Shown one piece after another: positions 8,898 through 16,947 of a stretch of DNA of 64,000 nt. The notes beneath the pieces are model-generated. The model ran no database searches. It was not told the DNA's origin and was given only the letters and a program-made list of their open reading frames with translations. Made by a program: the position numbers and the translations under genes. The DNA is from Chromohalobacter beijerinckii (lineage in GTDB: Bacteria > Pseudomonadota > Gammaproteobacteria > Pseudomonadales > Halomonadaceae): contig NZ_JAKGAK010000005.1 in assembly GCF_023061185.1 (NCBI RefSeq), positions 62,001 to 126,000 of the forward strand, in the 5' to 3' direction. Position 1 is the stretch's first letter. The number at the start of each line of letters is the position of its first letter.

Positions 8898-8940
8898 CGT
8901 TTTTTTGTGCGACCTTCAAGATCGCTGGGGCATCGACAGC

Positions 8941-10098
8941 TTAGAAGCTGTAGAGAGCGCCCACAGTGACACCGTCACCGAAGTCGTTTTCACGGTCGTA
9001 CTGTGCGTACTCGATGAAAGTGTACATCGCCGGAGACAGGTTGTACGTCGCGCCAAGCACGAATTCGTTGAAGCTGTCATCGCCGTCATAAGAACCAGCC
9101 TGGGTAATATTGTGCCCACCCGCACCGGCAGGAGCTCCCGCCGCATTAGTATAGCCAGACGGATTGGCCACAGCAGCAACTTCTTGGTCGGCATCAACGT
9201 ACTGGTAAGACCCGTAAAGGTCACCGAAGCCGTAGCCATAGCGAGCGCCCAGGGCATAGCGCATGATATCGCCGCTTTCACCGTCGTAATCGACGTCGGT
9301 GTTTTCGACCTTGGCGGAAACTCGCAGTGCGTCCATGGTGTACTGAGCATTCAAGCCATACGCCTTGGCTTCAATGTCACTATTACCAGGTGTTGTGCTT
9401 TCCAGGTCATAGTTATCGAGGGTGTCATAAACGCCCGCGATGGAGAACGCACCAGCAGTATACTTCAGACCACCGAAGAAGCCAGCGTTAGAGCCTTGGT
9501 TTTCGTAGCCCGCAGCGTCGAATTCGCCTTCAGCATCACCCTTGTACTGTGCGCCGACAGCAAACTGCAAGCCACCCAGTGACGGCGAAACGTACTGGAC
9601 CTTATCGCCTTCACGGTCTGCGGAGGCATCCAGGCCATCATCGCCATATACGTTACCGAGATCGCTGGTGGAGTCGGAAACGTCGAAGTATTCGTTGTTG
9701 GAGATCGGGTCTTGGACCCAGTCGTCAATCAGCGGATCCCAGGAACCGACACGGGCATCACCGAAGTTGCCCTTCAAGCCCAAGTATGCCTGGTCGCCAG
9801 TATCGATGCCGCCGCCGATTTTTTCTTCATCGGCATTGTGCTCGAATTCGGCCTTGAAGTAGCCGGTCAGGCCCGGGTTGATGATGTGCTGACCGGAGAA
9901 GCCGATGGTGGAGCCGTTGTCGAACAGCTCGTCTTCAGAGTTACCGTCAATATTATCGACGGATTTGTAGGCAATCTGAATGTTGCCGTACAGGTCGAGT
10001 TGAGTGCCGTCCTGATTATAGACAGTGGCAGCTTGTGCAACACCAACGGAGGCGCCCAGGGCACCGGCAACGGCAGTCGCTAAGAGTGTCTTTTTCAT
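8941..10098 (-). CDS. Outer-membrane general porin
   Basis: 385 residues. The signal peptide MKKTLLATAVAGALGASVGVAQA is followed by a mature protein starting ATVYNQDGTQLDLYGNIQIA, a classic opening for Gram-negative trimeric porins. Alternating beta-strand patterns run to a terminal aromatic (GVTVGALYSF), the signal for outer-membrane assembly. It is highly acidic, rich in D and E, as expected of a halophile surface protein. A weak AAGGAA site precedes the ATG; an upstream reading adds 15 residues before the signal peptide and is unlikely. Likely a major porin under its own promoter and terminator. Confidence 0.92.
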   Translation of the reverse strand: MKKTLLATAVAGALGASVGVAQAATVYNQDGTQLDLYGNIQIAYKSVDNIDGNSEDELFDNGSTIGFSGQHIINPGLTGYFKAEFEHNADEEKIGGGIDTGDQAYLGLKGNFGDARVGSWDPLIDDWVQDPISNNEYFDVSDSTSDLGNVYGDDGLDASADREGDKVQYVSPSLGGLQFAVGAQYKGDAEGEFDAAGYENQGSNAGFFGGLKYTAGAFSIAGVYDTLDNYDLESTTPGNSDIEAKAYGLNAQYTMDALRVSAKVENTDVDYDGESGDIMRYALGARYGYGFGDLYGSYQYVDADQEVAAVANPSGYTNAAGAPAGAGGHNITQAGSYDGDDSFNEFVLGATYNLSPAMYTFIEYAQYDRENDFGDGVTVGALYSF

Positions 10099-10246
10099 CG
10101 CGATAAGTTCCTTAACTAGCTTACTGTTCGATCGTGTCTGCAAATGCAGTCGGCTTTCGGCCCGGCTTGTTTATTCAACGGTTTGCCTAGACAACACCGC
10201 GACGAGTCCGTAAAGCCTTGTTGTTATCCAATGCTCGCAAGGAAAC

Positions 10247-10276
10247 CTTATACCGGTCTTTTGGAGAACGCAACAA
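10247..10276 (-). promoter_or_regulatory. Candidate sigma-70 promoter for the porin gene
   Basis: Reading the minus strand, TTGTTG is followed after 18 bases by TATAAG, about 150 bases before the porin start codon. The fit to consensus is moderate; no other candidate in the leader is clearly better. Confidence 0.35.
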
Positions 10277-10526
10277 GAAAAAAACACTGTTTTCCTTCCG
10301 CGCTTCCTGTCGATTCGGTCAAGATCATCTCCCCCGCGAGCCGGCCTCGAAAGGCCTGAGAGCCACTCTACGCCACCAATATGACATTGGCGTGACGTCA
10401 GCGACGCACTCATCTTTACGATTCAAGGCTCTCTCTGGCAAGAGGCAATCCGCAACAACGGCATGTTTTACTACAAAAGTCGCATAATGCGGAGATAACT
10501 CCCGATCGATACTAGGAACAGGGCAA

Positions 10527-10555
10527 TAAAAAAGGGGGCTTGCGCCCCTCTTTTT
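10527..10555 (-). terminator. Terminator after the ProQ-domain gene
   Basis: The stem GGGGGC/GCCCCT with a TTGC loop is flanked by six A on one side and five T on the other, so it can end transcripts from either strand. It lies about 20 bases downstream of the ProQ-domain gene stop. Confidence 0.8.
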
Positions 10556-10574
10556 CAATACTTTCATCCGAGTG

Positions 10575-11381
10575 TCATCGACCATGCTTGGCGAGCAGCT
10601 GGCTCAACTTGCGCTCCAACTGTTCGGATTCCTTGTGCTCGTTGCGCTGCTTTTGCTGTTTCTTCTGCTTCTTCGTGAGCTCATCGAGCTGCTTGCGGGC
10701 GTGGCGAGCCTCACCCTCGGTCACGGTGCCTGCCGCCTGGCCGTCGAGGTCCACTCGCGTCACCTCGGCACGTACCGCCTTGAGGTAACGCGGCAAATGC
10801 ACATAGCACGCCAGGGCGCGACGCACGAGCTTCTCCGGCCAGGGCTCGCGCGCCACCAGATCGAGATGAATGCCCGTCTTGAGCGGCTGAGTATGGCCCT
10901 TGAAGAAGGTTTCCGGATAGCGCTGGTACCACTGCGCCAGCAACGACTGGGGAGAAGGCGACTCATGTTCCGCACCCAGCGCCAGGTTTGCCTGCGGAGT
11001 TTCACTCTCGGCGCGGCTAGCGGTTTTGCTTTGATCGTCTGACGGAGAGGTAGCGGCGGAAGACGAATGATCTTCGGTGGCCTCTCCCGTCGGCCGACGC
11101 GGGCCACGAAACGCGATAGGCCCCAGCCCTCTGGCTTTCGCGCCAGCGTCGGGCAACTCCGCCTGGGTGGCGGGCGTCTCGGTCTCGTCGGGCTCCAACT
11201 CGGCAAGCGCCAGGAGGCGCTCACGCAGGGCACGGTTTTCCGACTCGAGCGCCGAGACCTGCCCACGAGCGGCCTCGAGGTTGGCCCGACAGGCCTCGGC
11301 TTGATGTTCCAATGCCCTGAACAGGGCGTCTGCGTGGTCGGTCAGCAAGGCGTGCACTCCCTGATTGCCTTGAACAAACAC
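10575..11381 (-). CDS. ProQ/FinO-domain RNA-binding protein
   Basis: 268 residues. A coiled-coil-like N-terminus (about 1-70) and a low-complexity acidic/serine linker (about 70-145) precede the ProQ/FinO fold (about 148-225), readable as RYPETFF, QPLKTGIHLDLV, LPRYLKAV and TRVDLDG. A basic lysine-rich tail follows (LTKKQKKQQKQRNEHKESEQL), typical of RNA chaperones that bind structured sRNAs and mRNA 3' ends. The start at 11381 is GTG; no strong ribosome site is visible, so the N-terminus is uncertain. The domain order (linker first, domain last) differs from E. coli ProQ. Confidence 0.8.
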   Translation of the reverse strand: MFVQGNQGVHALLTDHADALFRALEHQAEACRANLEAARGQVSALESENRALRERLLALAELEPDETETPATQAELPDAGAKARGLGPIAFRGPRRPTGEATEDHSSSAATSPSDDQSKTASRAESETPQANLALGAEHESPSPQSLLAQWYQRYPETFFKGHTQPLKTGIHLDLVAREPWPEKLVRRALACYVHLPRYLKAVRAEVTRVDLDGQAAGTVTEGEARHARKQLDELTKKQKKQQKQRNEHKESEQLERKLSQLLAKHGR

Positions 11382-11487
11382 TGGGCCTCGAAGCGTCTGC
11401 GTAGTGATTTAACACCGATACGGCAGACAGGCCCGGCCCATGCGGGCTACCGGGTAAGTCTGTGCCAGCTTCGCCGCGCTGGCAACC

Positions 11488-12024
11488 TCATCGCCGTTCG
11501 TAATGCACGAAGGCGTAGTCGGGCTTGCCGTCGCCGCCCTGCCCCGGCACGCGCTGGGTTTCCTGCCAATGCGCCGTGTCGAACGCGGGAAACCAGGCGT
11601 CGCCTTGCACGGATACATCGACCTCGGTTAGGTAAAGTCGCGTCGCGCAGGGCAAAGCTGCAGTGAAGATTTCGCCACCGCCGATCACGCAGATATCCTC
11701 GACGCCCTCGATGATGGCCTGGCTATCGGCCATTTCGAGAGCACTGGCCAGATCATGACAAACGCTGATTCCGTCATGGGAATAGCCACGATCACGCGTC
11801 ACAACGATATTGAGCCGTCCGGGAAGCGGCCTGCCGATGGACTCGAACGTCTTGCGCCCCATGACCAGCGGCTTATTCATGGTCACGGCCTTGAAGAACT
11901 TGAGGTCTTCCGGCAGATGCCACGGCAGTTTGTTATCGACACCGATGACACGTTCCCGCGACATCGCTGCCACCAGTGCAATGGGCACCACCGTATCGAC
12001 ACAGGCGTTCGTGGGCTCGCTCAT
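11488..12024 (-). CDS. folA: Dihydrofolate reductase
   Basis: 178 residues. Reduces dihydrofolate to tetrahydrofolate with NADPH. Family blocks include [20 protein letters not shown] (active-site loop), LPEDLKFFK with the catalytic acidic residue region, [17 protein letters not shown] and VIGGGEIF. It overlaps the thyA stop by 4 bases (ATGA), so the two are translationally coupled: ThyA makes dihydrofolate, which FolA recycles. Confidence 0.95.
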   Translation of the reverse strand: MSEPTNACVDTVVPIALVAAMSRERVIGVDNKLPWHLPEDLKFFKAVTMNKPLVMGRKTFESIGRPLPGRLNIVVTRDRGYSHDGISVCHDLASALEMADSQAIIEGVEDICVIGGGEIFTAALPCATRLYLTEVDVSVQGDAWFPAFDTAHWQETQRVPGQGGDGKPDYAFVHYERR

Positions 12025-12815
12025 ACGGCCACCTCCGCTTTGATATGCGGATGCGGATCATAATCTTCGATGGCAATATCATCGAAGGTGAAATCGAACA
12101 CATCCGTGATCTCAGGGTTGAGCACCAGGCGCGGGCGCGGACGTGGCGCGCGACTCAATTGAAGGTGCGCCTGGTCAAGATGATTGAGGTAGAGATGTGC
12201 ATCGCCCAGGGTATGGATGAACTCACCCGGGACCAGATCGCATGCCTGCGCGACCATATGAGTCAGCAATGCATAGCTGGCGATGTTGAATGGCACCCCA
12301 AGGAAGATGTCGGCGCTGCGCTGGTACAGCTGGCACGATAGCCGACCATCGGCAACATAGAACTGAAACAAGGCATGGCACGGCGGCAGCGCCATGTCAT
12401 CGACCAATGCGGGATTCCAGGCGGAGACGATCAGCCGGCGCGAATCGGGGTTACGCTTGATCTGCTCGACGACATTGGCGATCTGATCGACGTGTCCGCC
12501 ATCCGGGCGCGGCCAACTGCGCCACTGGTAACCATAAACGGGCCCCAGATCGCCGTTTTCGTCGGCCCATTCGTCCCAGATACGGACCCGGTTTTCCTTG
12601 AGGTAGGCAATGTTGGTGTCACCACGCAGGAACCACAGCAGCTCATGGATGATGGAGCGCAAGTGGAGCTTCTTGGTGGTCACCAGCGGGAAGCCGTCGG
12701 CCAGATCGAAGCGCATCTGATGACCGAAAACGCTGCGCGTCCCGGTCCCGGTGCGGTCACTTTTTTCCACGCCATTGTCGAGCACATGGCGCATCAAATC
12801 GAGATAAGGCTGCAT
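12021..12815 (-). CDS. thyA: Thymidylate synthase
   Basis: 264 residues, the usual ThyA length. Converts dUMP to dTMP using methylenetetrahydrofolate. The catalytic cysteine sits in [13 protein letters not shown]. Other signatures are [28 protein letters not shown] and [21 protein letters not shown] chose the ATG at 12815 ([12 protein letters not shown]) because it matches the family N-terminus; a longer reading adds 21 atypical residues. Order lgt-thyA-folA on one strand is common in gammaproteobacteria. Confidence 0.96.
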   Translation of the reverse strand: MQPYLDLMRHVLDNGVEKSDRTGTGTRSVFGHQMRFDLADGFPLVTTKKLHLRSIIHELLWFLRGDTNIAYLKENRVRIWDEWADENGDLGPVYGYQWRSWPRPDGGHVDQIANVVEQIKRNPDSRRLIVSAWNPALVDDMALPPCHALFQFYVADGRLSCQLYQRSADIFLGVPFNIASYALLTHMVAQACDLVPGEFIHTLGDAHLYLNHLDQAHLQLSRAPRPRPRLVLNPEITDVFDFTFDDIAIEDYDPHPHIKAEVAV

Positions 12816-12878
12816 GTCATCCGAACGTTGAACGATGAAGGCGCGGCATTGCCACGCCGGAATTGGACACCTGGCCAC

Positions 12879-13685
12879 TCACGCTGTCGGCGGCGCTTCT
12901 CGCGCGTCGTCGACCGGCTGCCGACGCGACCAGGACATCAAGGCGATGCCGGCCAAGGCCATGGGCACGGTCAACAATTGGCCCATCGTCAGCCAGCCGA
13001 AGGCGATGAAACCTAGCTGTGGGTCGGGCTGACGCACGAACTCGACCGAGAAGCGAAACACCGCGTAAAGCAACAGGAACAGGCCGGATATCATACCACG
13101 GCGACGCGGCCGGCTAGAGACCCACCACAGCACGACGAACATCACCACGCCTTCCAGCGCGAACTCATAAAGCGGCGAGGGATGACGTCCCTCGGGACCC
13201 AGACCAGGGTACACCAGCGCCCAGGGCACATCGGTCACACGCCCGGGTAATTCATGATTGATGAAGTTGCCGATGCGTCCGGCCCCCAGGCCAATCGGCA
13301 CCATCGGCGCCACGAAATCGGTCAGCTGGAAAAACGCCAAGCGATGCTTACGCGCGAACAAGCCAGCGGCAATCAAGACACCGACCAAGCCGCCATGGAA
13401 GCTCATTCCGCCATCCCAGACCTGGAAGATCCATAACGGATCGGCCATCAGGCGTTCGAAACCATAGAAAATCGCATATCCTACGCGTCCCCCGAGAACG
13501 ACCCCCAGCGCCCCATAGAACAACAAGTCCCCGATATCATCGGGCTTGAGACCGATGCGGGCGGCGCGCTTGCGCCCCAGCCACCAGGCCCCCACGAAGC
13601 CAATGACATACATCAGCCCGTACCAATGCACCTTGAAGGGCCCCAAGGCGATGGCGATGGGGTCTATATCGGGGTAACTGAGCAT
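12879..13685 (-). CDS. lgt: Prolipoprotein diacylglyceryl transferase
   Basis: 268 residues, inner-membrane enzyme that attaches diacylglycerol to the lipobox cysteine of prolipoproteins. About seven membrane segments. The signature GAGRIGNFINHELPGR, the HGGL motif in MSFHGGLVGV and HPSPLYEF are all present. The start at 13685 (MLSYPDIDP) has AAGGAG 6 bases upstream and matches family N-termini. First of the lgt-thyA-folA group. Confidence 0.96.
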   Translation of the reverse strand: MLSYPDIDPIAIALGPFKVHWYGLMYVIGFVGAWWLGRKRAARIGLKPDDIGDLLFYGALGVVLGGRVGYAIFYGFERLMADPLWIFQVWDGGMSFHGGLVGVLIAAGLFARKHRLAFFQLTDFVAPMVPIGLGAGRIGNFINHELPGRVTDVPWALVYPGLGPEGRHPSPLYEFALEGVVMFVVLWWVSSRPRRRGMISGLFLLLYAVFRFSVEFVRQPDPQLGFIAFGWLTMGQLLTVPMALAGIALMSWSRRQPVDDAREAPPTA

Positions 13686-13770
13686 GCGTACTCCTTGCAT
13701 ACGTTCTGGTCGGCGTGGGCCCGACACCTTACGACAGCCGCTGCCGGGCGGCAACGACACACAGCATCGG

Positions 13771-15825
13771 CTACGTCTCGGGCGTATCGCCGTTGCCCAC
13801 CCAACGGCGCACCATCGCCACCAAATCACCGGGACGGTAAGGCTTGGCCAGGCAGTCATCCATGCCCGCCTGCAGAAAGGCTTCACGATTGGTTTGCGTG
13901 ACATTGGCGGTCAACGCCACCAGCACGCTGGCATGCCGCCTCGCCAGCCGACGCTCCAACCGACGCCAGCGACGACTGGTTTCCATGCCGTCGAGAGTCG
14001 GCATGTAGATGTCCATGAATACCAGATCGAACGATTGACGCTCGGCCAGCGCTAGCGCCTCCTCACCGTTCGTAGCGGTCTCGACATGACACCCCTGGCG
14101 CTCGAGTACGCTACATGCCAGCAGCGTATTGACGGGGCCATCATCGACGACTAGCACCCGGGGGCTCGCATCGCTTGAATGCGTATCGACCGCCGGCTTT
14201 TCCTCCGTCAAGGTATCGAGCAATAGCATGGCGTCTTCCAGCCGTCGCCGTAGCGCCTCCCACTGCGGCGGGCGATGAGGCGCATCGCCCTCGGGGGGCG
14301 AGGTCAGCGTATTAACGCAGGCTTCGAGTTCTTGGCGCAGGTGTGACAGATAGCCCGTCTTGAGACGTGCATCCTCACGCGCCTGATCACGGGCGAGGCG
14401 CAAGCGATGCAAGGTTTCGCCGGCCTCGGTCTGATCGATTAACCCCCAGACGGAGTGTTCACCACGCACGGCCAAGCATTCGAGACGATATTCACGCGCT
14501 CCTCCTCCCGCATCGCTCACCTGTACCCGGCGCCGTTGCTCGTCAACGAGCCGCGGCTTCAACCACTCGGTCAACAGAATGTCGCGCAATACCTCAGGGC
14601 GCTCGCCGAGCAACCTTGCCAAGGTAGGATTCAGCGTAACGATGGCGTCGCCGTCGGTGAGCAAGGCCGGTAGTTGCAGTGTATTGAGCCACGCCGGCAT
14701 GTCCCACGCATCGTTCAATGCGCGCGTGCCCAATTGCGGTTCGAGACGCGTCAATAGCGCATTCAAGGTAGAGGGCGAAACGGCGGTGATGTCCGGCGCA
14801 TCGCCCTGCGGACGGGGGAGCCAGCCTTTGAGCCTACCCAGCGCGGCCTGCCAGGCGTCCTCCTCGCGTTGCAACCGCCAATAGAGCACGGTCACGAAGC
14901 CTGCGAAGATCAGCACATTGCCGAGAATCAAGCCGATACTCAGCCATGGCAGCGCTTTCTGCCAGGCACTGTCGTCGGGCAGGCTCAGGCGACTCACCAG
15001 CCGCCAACCGGTGCTGGGCAGCGTGTCCCAGATCAGAGCCTGGCGGCCCTCCTCTAGCCACTGCATGCCATAACGCCCTGCGGCGTCCGGCAACACGCGG
15101 GAGGCTTCATCGCGCATCAAGGCATTCCCGGCGCTGTCGATCAGCCAGTGTTCCCCCATGTTGCCCGTCTCATCGCGAATCAAACGCTTCAACCGCGGTA
15201 GGGAGATTTCCATCCCCACCCGCGCGAGGTAACGCTCATTCCACATGACATCATGAGTGGCGACCAGACGTCCCGATGGTGCTTGCGCCTCGGTCCACCA
15301 AGTCACGTCTTCCACATCGCCAGGGACGGGCTCTCGCTGATATGGGGGAAGGCTGCTATCGATATCGTCCTGCAACTCGGGGACGCTGAACTCGCGCATG
15401 TCCACCGGCAAGACAAAGAGGCGAGTGACCAAGGCATCCATGCCGTCATAGTCATCGAGCAGCCTCGTCAGCCGCCGCTGGGTATCGTCGTGCGACAGCA
15501 CGGCCGGCAGTCCCGGAGCCATACTCGGGGAGGACGAAGCATGCTCTTCCATCGACTGAAGGATGCGCCGCGAGCCACGCGCAAGCATCACCAGATGCTG
15601 CTGTTGAGCGGTCAAGCGAGCGTCCAACTGGCGCGCGTAGACACTGTGCGAGGCCTGTAGACGCGCCAGCGCGTTTTCCGATTCACGACGGTCGCTCGCC
15701 TGCCAGATTAATGCCCCGGCGCCCAGGCACACCAACGTGAAGCCTATCTCGGCCAGCAACAACGGCCACAGCAACGCTTTCCAGCGCGAACGCTGGGGGC
15801 TCGAAGGAGTCGCGGCTTTGTGCAT
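13771..15825 (-). CDS. Membrane sensor with C-terminal receiver domain, lacking a kinase core
   Basis: About 684 residues. A membrane segment (roughly 23-43), a large periplasmic sensor region (about 44-300, Cache-like), a second membrane segment (IGLILGNVLIFAGFVTVLYW), a PAS-like region, then a helical stretch, and a C-terminal receiver (VLVVDDGPVN, phospho-acceptor in FMDIYMP, ALTAN, LAKPY). The helical stretch aligns with a dimerisation region (LKTGYLSHLRQELE) but the phosphorylated histidine is replaced by Q and no ATPase domain follows. It therefore looks like a hybrid kinase that lost its catalytic module. Start: ATG at 15825 chosen; ATGs at 15882 and 15903 are also in frame. Confidence 0.72.
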   Translation of the reverse strand: MHKAATPSSPQRSRWKALLWPLLLAEIGFTLVCLGAGALIWQASDRRESENALARLQASHSVYARQLDARLTAQQQHLVMLARGSRRILQSMEEHASSSPSMAPGLPAVLSHDDTQRRLTRLLDDYDGMDALVTRLFVLPVDMREFSVPELQDDIDSSLPPYQREPVPGDVEDVTWWTEAQAPSGRLVATHDVMWNERYLARVGMEISLPRLKRLIRDETGNMGEHWLIDSAGNALMRDEASRVLPDAAGRYGMQWLEEGRQALIWDTLPSTGWRLVSRLSLPDDSAWQKALPWLSIGLILGNVLIFAGFVTVLYWRLQREEDAWQAALGRLKGWLPRPQGDAPDITAVSPSTLNALLTRLEPQLGTRALNDAWDMPAWLNTLQLPALLTDGDAIVTLNPTLARLLGERPEVLRDILLTEWLKPRLVDEQRRRVQVSDAGGGAREYRLECLAVRGEHSVWGLIDQTEAGETLHRLRLARDQAREDARLKTGYLSHLRQELEACVNTLTSPPEGDAPHRPPQWEALRRRLEDAMLLLDTLTEEKPAVDTHSSDASPRVLVVDDGPVNTLLACSVLERQGCHVETATNGEEALALAERQSFDLVFMDIYMPTLDGMETSRRWRRLERRLARRHASVLVALTANVTQTNREAFLQAGMDDCLAKPYRPGDLVAMVRRWVGNGDTPET

Positions 15826-15919
15826 TCCCAACCCTGCTCGTGACGATGCAGCGAGTGTACGCGCTCGCTTACCGGCTGTCATGGCACGTGCGGGCCTCGG
15901 CATGGCGCGTTACGCTGGA

Positions 15920-16060
15920 CTCTGTCCGAAAACTGGCTGCGCTCGACCATACTGCGTTAAAAATCGGCTCAAAGTACTCATTTACACCCCGTAAACTCCG
16001 TCTTTTCGCCGATTTTTGCCTTGTCTGGCCTTCGCTCGCCGACTTTTCAGACAAAGCCTA
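15920..16060. repeat. Palindromic dispersed repeat, copy A
   Basis: 141 bp beginning TCTGTCCGAAAACTG and ending CAGACAAAGCCTA, with arms GTTAAAAATCGGC and GCCGATTTTTGCC and the central block CATTTACACCCCGTAAAC. The same sequence, inverted and with about 35 extra bases, occurs at 22445-22620. It can fold into a long hairpin, and the ends are inverted repeats around TGTCTGAAAA. No coding content. It fills most of the gap between the receiver-containing sensor and the TANGO2-like gene. Confidence 0.85.
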
Positions 16061-16119
16061 ACGCCACTGCCTGCACGGTTGCAGGTCAACGATGACTATT
16101 TAGGCGAGGGAAATATGAC

Positions 16120-16902
16120 ATGTGTTTGATCGTCTTCGACTGGCGCCCAGGCAGCGACACGCCCCTGCGTCTAGCCGCCAACCGTGATGAAACTCACGCC
16201 CGCCCGACACAAGCGCTGGCCGCATGGCCGGACGCACCAACCCTGGTCGGCGGTCGTGATCTACGTGCCGGCGGCACGTGGTTAGCGGCATCGCAAACGG
16301 GACGCCTCGCGGCAGTGACCAATGTCCGCGATGCGTACGCTACAGCGCCGCCCTCACCACCCAGCCGAGGCGCCCTGCCTTACCAGGCGCTGACGCACGA
16401 AGCGCCGCTCGCCTGGCTCGAGACCCTCGCGGCGGGCGAGGCGCAGGCCTATGCCTGGTTCAATCTGCTCTATTGTGACGGCGTCACGCTCGTGCATGTT
16501 CACCATGGCCCGGCAGGCACGACGCTCGCCCGGGTTTCGCCCGGTGTGCATGGTCTTTCCAATGCCACCCTGGATACCCCCTGGCCGAAAGTCATCCGCG
16601 CACGGGACGGCTTCGAGCGTGCACTGACGCAGCCCGCGTGGCAGGCGCCCGCGCTGGAGACGATGCACGATACCCGGTCGGCGCCGACATCGGAGCTACC
16701 GGATACCGGCGTGGGCATGGAAATGGAACGCTTCCTATCACCGATCTTCATTCGCGGGGAGCGCTACGGCACTCGCGCCACGACGCTCGTGGAATGGCGC
16801 CCCACCGGCATCGAGCTACAGGAATCACGCTTCGGCCCGAACGGCATCGAGTACGACAGTCACCGATATTCACTCGCCCTGACGGACGCCACTCAATCCT
16901 GA
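16120..16902 (+). CDS. NRDE/TANGO2-family protein
   Basis: 260 residues. Opens with MCLIVFDWRPG and has the family signature AANRDETHARPT and GGTWLA near residues 20-60. The N-terminal cysteine, exposed after methionine removal, and the NRDE motif resemble Ntn-hydrolase-type folds. Eukaryotic TANGO2 and bacterial relatives have been linked to haem trafficking; the bacterial role is still loosely defined. It is convergent with ptsP. Confidence 0.85.
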   Translation: MCLIVFDWRPGSDTPLRLAANRDETHARPTQALAAWPDAPTLVGGRDLRAGGTWLAASQTGRLAAVTNVRDAYATAPPSPPSRGALPYQALTHEAPLAWLETLAAGEAQAYAWFNLLYCDGVTLVHVHHGPAGTTLARVSPGVHGLSNATLDTPWPKVIRARDGFERALTQPAWQAPALETMHDTRSAPTSELPDTGVGMEMERFLSPIFIRGERYGTRATTLVEWRPTGIELQESRFGPNGIEYDSHRYSLALTDATQS

Positions 16903-16947
16903 CGACTCATTATCAAACGGCCCCGCGACAGCGCACGCCACCAGGAC

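Larger units (their letters stand above)
10099..10574. other. 476-bp intergenic region upstream of the porin gene
   Basis: No gene is supported here. The region holds the porin leader and a candidate porin promoter (10247-10276), and ends in the terminator of the ProQ-domain gene. The long leader leaves room for small-RNA control, which is common for porins, but no specific site was identified. Confidence 0.6.
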
